Made by a program: the position numbers and the translations under genes. Below are positions 17,457 to 25,351 of a DNA stretch of 64,000 nt, piece by piece; position 1 is the stretch's first letter; each line of letters starts with the position of its first letter. Origin of the DNA: an uncultured Muribaculaceae bacterium. GTDB taxonomy: Bacteria > Bacteroidota > Bacteroidia > Bacteroidales > Muribaculaceae. Below the pieces are notes generated by a model, which made no database searches, was not told the DNA's origin, and saw only the letters and a list, made by a program, of their open reading frames with translations. Where the stretch lies: positions 74,649 through 138,648 of the forward strand of contig CAJTOZ010000003.1 in assembly GCA_910578095.1 (NCBI GenBank), in the 5' to 3' direction.

Positions 17457-17912
17457 TTATTGCGCGGCTGTGGCTTCCACAAAGGCTGCGGCTTCGGGGT
17501 CGAGCTGCTGCAGGGGCTGCATGACGAAGGGGCGGAGGGCGGCGCGTGGGTGCGGCAGCGTGAGGCGGGGGGTGCGGAGCACTATGCTGTCGATGCCGAT
17601 GATGTCGATGTCGACGGGGCGGTCGCGGTAGCTGCCGTCGGCGTTGCGGTGGGGTGCGCCCTCGCCCACGGCACATTCCACGCGCTGTGTGATGTCGAGC
17701 ACCCGCTCGGGAGCCATCGCCGCCGGCAGATCGACCATGACACCCAGGTTGAGGTATGGGTTGGGCGAATCGTAGCCCCACGGTTCGCTCTCCACAGGGC
17801 CTGCAGTGTGTATTTCCGCGCCTTCAAACTCACGGGCGAGCAGCTCCAAGGCGCGTTGCAGATACGCGGCCCGGTCGCCCAGGTTGCTGCCTATGTTGAG
17901 ATGTATCCTCAT
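17457..17912 (-). CDS. folK: HPPK, folate biosynthesis pyrophosphokinase
   Basis: 151 residues; transfers pyrophosphate from ATP to 6-hydroxymethyl-7,8-dihydropterin. Signature pieces: NIGSNLGDR at the N-terminus, SEPWGYDSPNPYLNLGVMVD, the catalytic RDRPVDIDIIGID (two Mg-binding Asp) and LTLPHPRAALRPFVMQPL. The intergenic region upstream (17913-18236) carries several palindromic repeats. Confidence 0.95.
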   Translation of the reverse strand: MRIHLNIGSNLGDRAAYLQRALELLAREFEGAEIHTAGPVESEPWGYDSPNPYLNLGVMVDLPAAMAPERVLDITQRVECAVGEGAPHRNADGSYRDRPVDIDIIGIDSIVLRTPRLTLPHPRAALRPFVMQPLQQLDPEAAAFVEATAAQ

Positions 17913-17952
17913 GGTTCGGAAATAAAAAATAAGAAATTGCTGTTATTCCATC

Positions 17953-17979
17953 AATGTAGGGATGCTCCCCGGAGCATCC
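17953..17979 (-). repeat. dispersed hairpin repeat, copy 2
   Basis: AATGTAG followed by GGATGCTCC-cc-GGAGCATCC. Same layout as copy 3 but reversed, so copies 2 and 3 form a 76-bp inverted pair bounded by AATGTAG and CTACATT. Confidence 0.7.
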
Positions 17980-18001
17980 TATCCTAACGCACTTATTATC
18001 A

Positions 18002-18028
18002 GGATGCACCAGGGTGCATCCCTACATT
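18002..18028 (+). repeat. dispersed hairpin repeat, copy 3
   Basis: GGATGCACC-ag-GGTGCATCC followed by CTACATT. 9-bp perfect stem with a 2-base turn. Confidence 0.7.
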
Positions 18029-18101
18029 AATGAATGTAATTCTTTTTGTTTGTGCACCTGAAAAACGGTTTATGCCCATAAGCGATGTTTTTGCGGAGAT
18101 A

Positions 18102-18128
18102 GGACGCACCGTGGTGCGTCCCTACATT
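18102..18128 (+). repeat. dispersed hairpin repeat, copy 4
   Basis: GGACGCACC-gt-GGTGCGTCC followed by CTACATT. Differs from copy 3 by a compensated base pair (T-A to C-G), so pairing has been kept. Confidence 0.7.
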
Positions 18129-18213
18129 GCGGGGAGATTAAAAAAGAATGAAGAACTGTTGAGCCGAGGCATCGCCAATTCTTCATTCCTAAACTTTAAT
18201 TATTTATTCCCAC

Positions 18214-18231
18214 AGCCGCTTCGGAGCGGCT
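18214..18231 (-). terminator. hairpin after infB
   Basis: AGCCGCT-tcgg-AGCGGCT, 5 bases beyond the infB stop on the minus strand, followed by a weakly U-rich tract (GTGGGAATAAATAATT). A plausible terminator of rimP-nusA-infB. Confidence 0.6.
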
Positions 18232-18236
18232 TATGG

Positions 18237-21143
18237 TCAGATGCTGCGGGCCACCTCGACTTCTTCGAAGCTTTCGATTATGTCGCCCACCTTGATGTCG
18301 TTGAATCCGGCGATGGAGAGGCCGCAGTCGTAGCCGGAAGCCACTTCCTTGACGTCGTCCTTGAATCGCTTGAGCGAACCGAAGGTGCCGGTGTAGCGCA
18401 CGATGCCGTCGCGGATCACGCGCGCCTTGGCAGTGCGTTTGATCTTGCCTTCGCGCACGATGGCACCTGCGATGGTGCCCACCTTGCTGATGTGGTAGGT
18501 CTCGAGCACTTCGGCCGTGCCTGTGATTTCCTCCTTGAGCTCGGGTGCAAGCATACCCTGCATGGCATCCTTCACTTCCTCGATGGCGTCGTAGATGACG
18601 GAGTAGAGGCGTATCTGCACGCCTTCGCGCTCGGCCACACGGCGTGCGGCCTGCGAGGGACGCACCTGGAAGCCGATGATGATGGCGTCGGATGCGGCGG
18701 CCAGCGTGACATCGCTCTCGGAGATCTCGCCCACGGCCTTGTGGAGCACGTTGACCTGAATCTCCTCGGTGGAAAGCTTGATGAGGGAGTCGCTGAGGGC
18801 TTCGATGGAGCCGTCGACGTCGCCCTTGACGATGATGTTGAGCTCCTGGAAGTTGCCGATGGCGCGGCGTCGGCCGATATCCTCGAGGGTGAGGATCTTG
18901 GTGGTGCGCAGGCCCTGCTCGCGCTGGAGCTGCTCGCGCTTGTTGGCTATCTCGCGGGCTTCCTGCTCGGTTTCCATCACATTGAAGGTGTCGCCGGCAG
19001 TGGGGGCGCCGTTGAGGCCGAGGATGAGGGCGGGAGTGGCGGGTCCGGCTTCCTTGATGCGCTGGTTGCGCTCGTTGAACATGGCCTTGATCTTGCCGAA
19101 ATGGTTGCCGGCAAGCACGATGTCGCCTACGCGCAGCGTGCCGTTCTGCACGAGCACGTTGGCCACATAGCCGCGGCCTTTGTCGAGCGACGACTCGATG
19201 ATGGCACCGGTGGCGCGGCGGTCGGGGTTGGCCTTGAGATCAAGCATCTCGGCTTCGAGGAGCACTTTCTCCATGAGCTCTTCCACGCCTATGCCTTTCT
19301 TGGCGGAGATGTCCTGGCTCTGGTATTTGCCGCCCCATTCTTCCACGAGATAGTTCATGGCAGCCAGTTCCTCCTTGATTTTGTCGGGGTTGGCGTGCGG
19401 CTTGTCTATCTTGTTGATGGCGAATACGATGGGCACACCTGCTGCGGACGCGTGGTTGATGGCCTCGACGGTCTGCGGCATCACGTTGTCGTCGGCGGCC
19501 ACGATGATGATACAGATGTCGGTGACCTTGGCACCGCGGGCACGCATGGCCGTGAAGGCCTCGTGGCCGGGGGTGTCGAGGAATGTGATGTGGCGGCCGT
19601 CGGGCAGCTTGACGCTGTAGGAGCCGATGTGCTGGGTGATGCCGCCGGCTTCGCCTGCGATGACGTTGGCCTTGCGGATATAATCGAGCAGCGAGGTTTT
19701 GCCGTGGTCCACGTGGCCCATGACGGTGACGATGGGCGGGCGCGAGGTGAGGTCTTCCTCGCGGTCTTCTTCCTGGTGGATGGCATCGGCCACTTCAGCC
19801 GATACGTATTCGGTGGTGTAGCCGAATTCCTCGGCCACGATGTTGATGGTCTCGGCATCGAGACGCTGGTTGATGCTGACCATGACACCGATGTTCATGC
19901 ATGTGGCGATGACCTGGTTGATGGGCACGTCCATCATGACAGCGAGGTCGTTGGCCGTAACGAATTCGGTGAGCTTGAGGGTGCGGCTCTCGGCCTGCTC
20001 GGCACGTGCGGCCTGCTCGGCGCGGGCAGCGTTGGCGTCGCGTTTCTCCTTGCGCCATTTCGCGCCTTTCTTGAGGCCTTTGTCTTTGCTGGTGAGGCGT
20101 GCGAGGGTTTCCTTTACCTGCTTCGATACGTCTTCGTCGTTGACTTCCGGTGCGGGTGCGGGTTTCTGTCCGCGTTTGCCCTGTCCTTGGTTTTTGGGCG
20201 GGCGCTGGCGGTCGGCAGCGGCAGCGCCGCCGTTCTGTCCTCCGCGTGCGGGGCGTGGTTCGTTGGCAGCCTGGCGTCCGGCTTTTTCTATGTCGACTTT
20301 CTGCGATCCTCCTATGCGGTTGCGCTTGCGGCGGGAGTCGCCGGCTGCTGCGCCCGTTCCTGCCGTGGCCTGGGCTTTACGCTCGTTGCGGCGTTCTTCC
20401 TTGGTTTTCTTTTTGGGGCGGGTGTTGGAGTTGATGGCGGAGAGGTCGATCTTGCCGAGAATCACGGGACCTTGCACGCGCGGAGCGCTGCCCGTGGTGA
20501 ATATCTCGGGTTCTTTCGCCGGTTCGGTGGCTGCGGGTTCTTCGGGCTGTGGTGTCTGCTCTGCCGCTGCGCTCTGCTCTGCGGCCTCGCGCTCGGCTTT
20601 TTTCTGCATTTCGGCGAGGCGGCGTGCTTCCTCTTCGGCGCGGCGTGCGGCTTCGCGCTCGGCGGCCTGCCGGGCTTCTTCCTCGGCCTTGCGGGCTTCG
20701 GCAGCCTTGCGCGCTTCCTCTTCGGCGCGTCGGGCGGCTTCCTCGGCAGCCTGCCGGGCTTCGGCCTCGGCTTTACGTGCCTCGGCGGATTGGGCGGGGC
20801 GCACGGGGTTGCCCTTGGCGTCGAGCTCTATCTTTCCGAGGATGCGTGGCTTTTGCGCGATGTCGGACGGTGTTTGTGCTTCTTCCGGTTCGGCTGCGCG
20901 TGCGGGAGCCGCTGTGCGAGCGGCTGCGCGCTGTTGCTGGCGGTCGGTTGTCTGCTGGTCGGAACGAGTCTTTAACTCTCGGTCGGGTTGGAAATGATGT
21001 GTGAGCATCTCGACCACCGTATCCTCAACTCGTGTGTTGGGACTTTCGACGATTTCGATGTTGTTTTTGCGCAGGAACTCGAAGATGTTGGGCAGGCCGA
21101 CGTTGAGTTCCTTTGCGAGGTTGCTTATCTTTTGTTTCGCCAT
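18237..21143 (-). CDS. infB: translation initiation factor IF-2
   Basis: 968 residues. N-terminal IF2-N fold (KISNLAKELNVGLPNIFEFLRKNNIEI), then a long Ala/Glu/Arg coiled-coil and low-complexity region (~100-330), a second IF2-N domain, and the GTPase with GHVDHGKTSLLD, DTPGHEAF and NKIDKP, followed by domains II-IV ending FEEVEVARSI. It places initiator tRNA on the 30S subunit and promotes 50S joining. The long A/E/R-rich linker is typical of Bacteroidota IF-2. Third gene of the rimP-nusA-infB operon. Confidence 0.97.
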   Translation of the reverse strand: MAKQKISNLAKELNVGLPNIFEFLRKNNIEIVESPNTRVEDTVVEMLTHHFQPDRELKTRSDQQTTDRQQQRAAARTAAPARAAEPEEAQTPSDIAQKPRILGKIELDAKGNPVRPAQSAEARKAEAEARQAAEEAARRAEEEARKAAEARKAEEEARQAAEREAARRAEEEARRLAEMQKKAEREAAEQSAAAEQTPQPEEPAATEPAKEPEIFTTGSAPRVQGPVILGKIDLSAINSNTRPKKKTKEERRNERKAQATAGTGAAAGDSRRKRNRIGGSQKVDIEKAGRQAANEPRPARGGQNGGAAAADRQRPPKNQGQGKRGQKPAPAPEVNDEDVSKQVKETLARLTSKDKGLKKGAKWRKEKRDANAARAEQAARAEQAESRTLKLTEFVTANDLAVMMDVPINQVIATCMNIGVMVSINQRLDAETINIVAEEFGYTTEYVSAEVADAIHQEEDREEDLTSRPPIVTVMGHVDHGKTSLLDYIRKANVIAGEAGGITQHIGSYSVKLPDGRHITFLDTPGHEAFTAMRARGAKVTDICIIIVAADDNVMPQTVEAINHASAAGVPIVFAINKIDKPHANPDKIKEELAAMNYLVEEWGGKYQSQDISAKKGIGVEELMEKVLLEAEMLDLKANPDRRATGAIIESSLDKGRGYVANVLVQNGTLRVGDIVLAGNHFGKIKAMFNERNQRIKEAGPATPALILGLNGAPTAGDTFNVMETEQEAREIANKREQLQREQGLRTTKILTLEDIGRRRAIGNFQELNIIVKGDVDGSIEALSDSLIKLSTEEIQVNVLHKAVGEISESDVTLAAASDAIIIGFQVRPSQAARRVAEREGVQIRLYSVIYDAIEEVKDAMQGMLAPELKEEITGTAEVLETYHISKVGTIAGAIVREGKIKRTAKARVIRDGIVRYTGTFGSLKRFKDDVKEVASGYDCGLSIAGFNDIKVGDIIESFEEVEVARSI

Positions 21144-21228
21144 ATATGTTTGTTAATGCTCGTTCGTTTCAGTTGGGTGGATGGGTGTGGGAGTGTGGGA
21201 GAGAGGATGTGAGGGAGTGCTCCGGGGA

Positions 21229-22485
21229 TCAGTCCTCGAATTCGGCGCGCAGGATGGCGAGAATGTTGTCGACGGTTTCTTCTTCCAGGTCGGCTTTCTC
21301 GATGATCATGTCGCGCGGTGCGTTGAGCACGCTCTTGGCGGTCACGAATCCTACGTTTTTGAGTGCTTCGATGATCCATTCGTCTATCTCGTCCTTGAAA
21401 TCGTCGAGATAGATGTCTTCCTCGAAGGAATCCTCGGTGTCGCGGTATACGTCGATGGTATAGCCTGTGAGCATGGATGCAAGCTTGATGTTGAGGCCGT
21501 TCTTACCGATGGCGAGCGACACTTCTTCCGGACGGAGGAACACCTCTGCTTTCTTCTCGTCTTCGTCGAGGCGTATGCTGCTTACTTTTGCAGGGGAGAG
21601 CGCGCGCTGAATGAAGAGGGAGGGGTTGGCCGTGAAGTTGATGACATCGATGTTTTCGTTGCGCAGCTCACGTACGATGCCGTGGATACGGCTGCCTTTG
21701 ACACCTACGCATGCGCCTACGGGGTCGATGCGGTCGTCGTAGCTTTCTACGGCTATTTTCGCGCGTTCGCCGGGGATGCGCGCTACGGCGCGTATGTTGA
21801 TGAGGCCGTCGTGTATTTCGGGCACTTCAAGCTCGAAGAGGCGGCGGAGGAACTGCTCGTTGGTGCGGCTGACGGTGATCTTGGGGTTGTTGTTCTTGTT
21901 GTCGACGTTGGCTATGACGGCGCGCACGGTTTCTCCTTTGCGGAAGAAGTCGCCGGGAATGCTCTCGCTCTTTGGGAGCAGGAGCTCGTTTTTCTCATCG
22001 TCGAGCAGGAGTGTCTCGCGGCTCCATGTCTGGTAGACTTCTCCGGACACAAGTTCGCCTTCAAGATCTTTGAATTTTTCAAACACGGCTTCGTGCTGCA
22101 GGTCAAGAATCTTGCTCTGGAGGGTCTGGCGCAGGTTGAGGATGGCGCGGCGTCCGAATTTGTCGAAGAATATTTCCTTGGTGTGCTCTTCTCCCACTTC
22201 GGCGTCGGGGTCGTCGTCGGCCTGTGCGTCGCTGAGGGAGATCTCGAGGTTGGGGTTGGTGACTTCTCCGTCGGGAACTACGGTGAGGTTCTGGAAAATC
22301 TGGACATCGCCTTTGTCGGGGTTGAGGATGACGTCGAGGTTTTCGTCGGTGCCGAACATTTTTGCGAGAACGTTGCGGAAGGATTCCTCCAGCACGCTGA
22401 TCATCGTTGTCTTGTCGATGTTTTTCAGTTCCTTGAACTCGGCGAACTGCTCTACCATGTTGGGGGTTGCCTCTTTCTTGGCCAT
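21229..22485 (-). CDS. nusA: transcription termination/antitermination factor NusA
   Basis: 418 residues: N-terminal RNA-polymerase-binding domain, S1 domain (region with GEVYQTWSRETLLLDDEKNELLLPKSESIPGD), and two KH domains (RIDPVGACVGVKGSRIHGIVREL; LAIGKNGLNIKLAS). It lacks the extra C-terminal acidic repeats of gamma-proteobacterial NusA, as expected outside that group. 85 bases separate it from infB and 40 from rimP. Confidence 0.96.
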   Translation of the reverse strand: MAKKEATPNMVEQFAEFKELKNIDKTTMISVLEESFRNVLAKMFGTDENLDVILNPDKGDVQIFQNLTVVPDGEVTNPNLEISLSDAQADDDPDAEVGEEHTKEIFFDKFGRRAILNLRQTLQSKILDLQHEAVFEKFKDLEGELVSGEVYQTWSRETLLLDDEKNELLLPKSESIPGDFFRKGETVRAVIANVDNKNNNPKITVSRTNEQFLRRLFELEVPEIHDGLINIRAVARIPGERAKIAVESYDDRIDPVGACVGVKGSRIHGIVRELRNENIDVINFTANPSLFIQRALSPAKVSSIRLDEDEKKAEVFLRPEEVSLAIGKNGLNIKLASMLTGYTIDVYRDTEDSFEEDIYLDDFKDEIDEWIIEALKNVGFVTAKSVLNAPRDMIIEKADLEEETVDNILAILRAEFED

Positions 22486-22525
22486 AGCTTGAAGGGTTGT
22501 GTATGAGTATGGGTTATTATTTTTT

Positions 22526-22996
22526 TCAGAATTTTATCTCGTAGCGCACGTATTTTATGTCGGCGAGCGGGAGGGTAATTTCCTCGGGCTTGAGCACGGG
22601 CCTCTTGGCTCCCGGCTCTTTCACTTTTGTCTCCACGGTGATGGTGCAGGCGGTGGTGTCGTCGTTGACGGCGGTGAGGATGCCGTGTAGCTTGCGTCCG
22701 TCGCGGGTGAGGGCTTCTACGGGGTTGCCGATGTTTTTCAGGAACTGCCCCCTCACACGCATTGGGGCCGTCAGGCCGGCCGATCCCACCTCGAGCTCGT
22801 AGTCCTCGACGTCGCGGTCGAACGCCTGCTCGATATGGCGTGTGATGCCGGCGCATGTGTCGATGTCGATTCCTTCGGGGGAGTCGATTTCCACCACTAT
22901 TTCGTTGGCGGGGCTTATGCGCGCATCGACGAGGAAGATGTCTGATCCTGCGATGGCTTCGTTGATGGTGGAGATGAGTTTCTGCTTGTCGATCAT
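22526..22996 (-). CDS. rimP: ribosome maturation factor RimP
   Basis: 156 residues; assists 30S subunit maturation. N-terminal alpha/beta domain (FLVDARISPANEIVVEIDSPEGIDIDTCAGITRHIEQ) and C-terminal SH3-like barrel (LEVGSAGLTAPMRVRGQFLKNIGNPVEALTRDG). First gene of the rimP-nusA-infB operon. The leader carries a small GGAGG/CCTCC hairpin (23011-23035). Confidence 0.95.
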   Translation of the reverse strand: MIDKQKLISTINEAIAGSDIFLVDARISPANEIVVEIDSPEGIDIDTCAGITRHIEQAFDRDVEDYELEVGSAGLTAPMRVRGQFLKNIGNPVEALTRDGRKLHGILTAVNDDTTACTITVETKVKEPGAKRPVLKPEEITLPLADIKYVRYEIKF

Positions 22997-23052
22997 AAGG
23001 CTTAAAAAATAGGAGGAAGCGCCGTGCCCCCTCCTTCACTCTGAAGTTTATG

Positions 23053-23084
23053 CAAAGATAGTAATTTTTTGTGTAAGAGTGCAA
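23053..23084 (-). promoter_or_regulatory. promoter of rimP-nusA-infB
   Basis: Minus strand TTG (23082-23084), 21 bases, TATCTTTG (23053-23060). The predicted start leaves a leader of about 50 bases before rimP. Confidence 0.75.
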
Positions 23085-23157
23085 CACAGGCGCCGGCAAA
23101 GGTGCGCGACGCCTGTGATATTAACCAAATATAATGTTTTTTAACTTTTGTTGGCTC

Positions 23158-24249
23158 TTACATAGCTCTTGCCACAGCTGCTTCGAGTTTGGCGGGGTCG
23201 GTGATGCGCTCGGCTATAATTCCGTCGCGTCCGATTACGTATGTGACGGGGAATGCTCCGACGTTGTACTGCATGAGCACATCGGCGCCGTCGAGGGGCG
23301 AGTTCCATACGGTGATCCACGGCAGGTTGTCGGCCTTGCGTTTCCATTCAACCTCGTCGGCATCGAAAGCTATCTGGTAAATCTCGAGGCCATTGGGTGC
23401 GTAGCGGCGGTGCAGGTCGGCGAGGAGCACATTGTAGGCCGGAGATGCGTCGGCATCGTAGGTGGTGAAGCTCAGGACGGTGACGCCGCCCTTCGAGGCT
23501 GTCTCGGCGAGGCTGCGCGATGTGCCGCGGTTGTCGTAGCGCACGATGTCGATGAGGCCGCTTTCCTGTGCCTCAATGCTCACACCGGGGGTGGCATCGG
23601 GGTTGTTGAGGCGTCGGCCGGTGAGATAGATGTTGGCGAGCCACTGGGTGCGTGGGTCGTCGGGGCGGTTGTCGGCGAATCGTTGTGCCACTGCTCCCAC
23701 CACGCCGAGGTCGAGACGCTGCGAGAGGTCGTACAGCGGCTTTCCGGCGATGTTCTTGTTGATGATATAGTATGCGGCGATACAGGTGGAGTCGTTGATG
23801 GCTATTTCGCTGAGGCGCGTTTTGAGAATGCTGTCGGTGAGCGCGCCTGCTGTTCCGTTGGCAGCGATACTCTCCGCTATCAGGCGGTCGATGGCCACTA
23901 TCTTGTCGGCGGCCGGCGTGCCTGCGAGAGTGTAGGAGCTGCCGAAACCGGCGGTGTCGGTGGCCACGGTGAGGCAGTCGAGGCTATCAACGGGGAAGTA
24001 GATGTGACGTCCGTCGAGGTTCAGGCGCATCACTTCGGCAGTGGCTGCGGGGGCTGCCGCCTGATAGGCAAATGTGCCGCCGCGGTTGATTTCCACGCTG
24101 TCGATGGTGTACCAGCGTCCGGCGTTGAATGCCTCTATTGCCATTTTGCGGCCTTCGCCGCCATCGACGGTGCCTTCTATTTTCCAGCCTTGCTGGCCGG
24201 CGCATGCAGCGGCGAGGGCTGCGAGTGCGGGTATGATGAGGCGTTTCAT
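23158..24249 (-). CDS. DUF4369 / thioredoxin-fold lipoprotein lacking the CxxC
   Basis: 363 residues with a lipoprotein-like signal (LAALAAACAG, Cys16). Residues ~20-125 look like DUF4369 (WKIEGTVDGGEGRKMAIEAFNAGRWYTIDSVEINRGGTFAY). The C-terminal half has the TlpA/AhpC-TSA fold pattern (VTVLSFTTYDADASPAYNVLLADLHRRY...LPWITVWNSPLDGADVLMQYNVGAFPVTYVIGRDGIIAERI) with the cis-Pro, but the WCxxC position reads TTYDADAS, so there is no redox cysteine. Overlaps the HIT gene by 4 bases. Confidence 0.8.
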   Translation of the reverse strand: MKRLIIPALAALAAACAGQQGWKIEGTVDGGEGRKMAIEAFNAGRWYTIDSVEINRGGTFAYQAAAPAATAEVMRLNLDGRHIYFPVDSLDCLTVATDTAGFGSSYTLAGTPAADKIVAIDRLIAESIAANGTAGALTDSILKTRLSEIAINDSTCIAAYYIINKNIAGKPLYDLSQRLDLGVVGAVAQRFADNRPDDPRTQWLANIYLTGRRLNNPDATPGVSIEAQESGLIDIVRYDNRGTSRSLAETASKGGVTVLSFTTYDADASPAYNVLLADLHRRYAPNGLEIYQIAFDADEVEWKRKADNLPWITVWNSPLDGADVLMQYNVGAFPVTYVIGRDGIIAERITDPAKLEAAVARAM

Positions 24250-24656
24250 TGTGCGGATAGTTTGTCGTATTCGGCGCTGATGGCGTCGGCTATGTGTCGC
24301 ATCTCGGCATCGGGCAGTGTGAGCTTGCCTTTTGCAAAGTTCATGTCGTTCTCTACGGTGATGGGTATGAGGTGTATGTGGGCGTGGGGCACCTCGAGGC
24401 CAATCACTGTCATGCCCACACGCTTGCATGGCATGGCGGCGCCTACTGCACGGGCCACACGGCGTGCAAAGCAGTGGAGGGCGGCTGTCTCGTCGTCGTC
24501 GAGGTCGAAGATGTAGCTTACCTCGCGGCGGGGAATTACGAGCACATGGCCCGGAGCCACCGGATTGATGTCGAGAAATGCGAAGTGGCGGTCGTCCTCG
24601 GCTACCTTGTAGCAAGGGATCTCGCCGGCTGCGATACGTGAGAATATGGTGGCCAT
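24246..24656 (-). CDS. HIT-family nucleotide hydrolase
   Basis: 136 residues of the HIT superfamily (Hint branch), which hydrolyses adenosine 5'-phosphoramidate-type substrates. Histidine triad HAHIHLIP near residues 96-103, and the N-terminal AGEIPCYKVAEDDRHFAFLDINPVAPGHVLVIP is characteristic. Between greA (1-base overlap) and the DUF4369 protein (4-base overlap). Confidence 0.93.
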   Translation of the reverse strand: MATIFSRIAAGEIPCYKVAEDDRHFAFLDINPVAPGHVLVIPRREVSYIFDLDDDETAALHCFARRVARAVGAAMPCKRVGMTVIGLEVPHAHIHLIPITVENDMNFAKGKLTLPDAEMRHIADAISAEYDKLSAQ

Positions 24657-25126
24657 CAGAAGGAGATTTCTACGATTTCAAATTTCATGAGCCCCGAAGG
24701 CACGCGAATCTCTACAACCTCTCCGATGCGGTGGCCGAGCAGGCCCTGCGCGATGGGAGTGGAGGATGCGATTTTTTTCTCGCGGAGGTTGGCCTCGCTG
24801 TCGGCTACGATGGTGTATTCCATTGTCTGTCCGTTGGCCACATTTTTGATTTTCACCTTGTTGAGGATCTGCACCTCCTCGGTGTTGAGCTTGCTGTCGT
24901 CGATGATGCGTGCGTTTGCCACGAGGTCCTTGAGCTGCGAGATTTTCATCTCAAGCATGCCCTGGGCTTCTTTGGCGGCATCGTATTCGGCATTCTCGCT
25001 GAGGTCGCCTTTGTCGCGTGCCTCGGCGATAGCGCGGGATATTTCGGGACGTTTCACGTTTTCGAGAAACGCGATTTCTTCCATTTTCTTTTTGTAACCT
25101 TCCTTGGTCATGTAGGTGATAGCCAT
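24656..25126 (-). CDS. greA: transcription elongation factor GreA
   Basis: 156 residues. N-terminal antiparallel coiled coil (YMTKEGYKKKMEEIAFLENVKRPEISRAIAEARDKGDLSENAEYDAAKEAQ) with the catalytic-tip acidic residues DLSENAEYDAA, and a C-terminal FKBP-like domain (HRIGEVVEIRVPSG). It rescues backtracked RNA polymerase. First gene of a three-gene operon with its own promoter and a terminator-like hairpin in the leader. Confidence 0.96.
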   Translation of the reverse strand: MAITYMTKEGYKKKMEEIAFLENVKRPEISRAIAEARDKGDLSENAEYDAAKEAQGMLEMKISQLKDLVANARIIDDSKLNTEEVQILNKVKIKNVANGQTMEYTIVADSEANLREKKIASSTPIAQGLLGHRIGEVVEIRVPSGLMKFEIVEISF

Positions 25127-25168
25127 GGCTGGTGTGTGTGGGTTTTATGGTTGTTAGTACTATGCAAT

Positions 25169-25193
25169 AAAAAAGAGAAACCCGGCCGTTTCT
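25169..25193 (-). terminator. terminator-like hairpin in the greA leader
   Basis: On the minus strand AGAAAC-ggccgg-GTTTCT followed by CTTTTTT, located between the greA promoter and greA. It could end a ~65-base leader RNA before the gene. Confidence 0.55.
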
Positions 25194-25240
25194 TTAGGCT
25201 GAGTCCCTGTGGTCTTTCTGTTGTGCAAAATTTTCAAGGG

Positions 25241-25272
25241 CAAAGATAAGCATTATTTTCGATTCGTGCAAA
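25241..25272 (-). promoter_or_regulatory. greA operon promoter
   Basis: Minus strand TTTG (25269-25272), 20 bases, TATCTTTG (25241-25248): an exact consensus Bacteroidota promoter. Confidence 0.8.
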
Positions 25273-25314
25273 TAAGAGCCGGTTTAATAATATTTTTCGG
25301 CAAATGCGTGTTTT

Positions 25315-25351
25315 CCGGACAAATTTAATGTTGAACTTTAAATTTGTCCGG
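25315..25351. repeat. palindromic repeat flanking the ATPase gene, 3' copy
   Basis: CCGGACAAATTTAA, 9-base loop, TTAAATTTGTCCGG: 14-bp perfect arms. It overlaps the end of the ATPase gene and encodes its last residues (FPDKFKVQH). The 33-base core is the same, bar one base, as the copy at 26536-26568. Confidence 0.9.

Larger units (their letters stand above)
17913..18236. other. 324-base intergenic region packed with palindromes
   Basis: No gene is seen between folK and the end of infB. The stretch contains three copies of the hairpin-plus-CCTACATT repeat (17953-17979, 18002-18028, 18102-18128), an additional 10-bp inverted repeat (GAATGAAGAA 18146-18155 / TTCTTCATTC 18179-18188), and the infB terminator-like hairpin (18214-18231). 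Confidence 0.7.

Noticed and set aside
18030..20975. Very long plus-strand open frame opposite infB
   Set aside because: Its product is low-complexity and shows no family pattern, while the minus strand encodes a complete IF-2. High GC keeps the antisense frame open.
21181..22506. Long plus-strand open frame opposite nusA
   Set aside because: Shadow of NusA; no recognisable domain.
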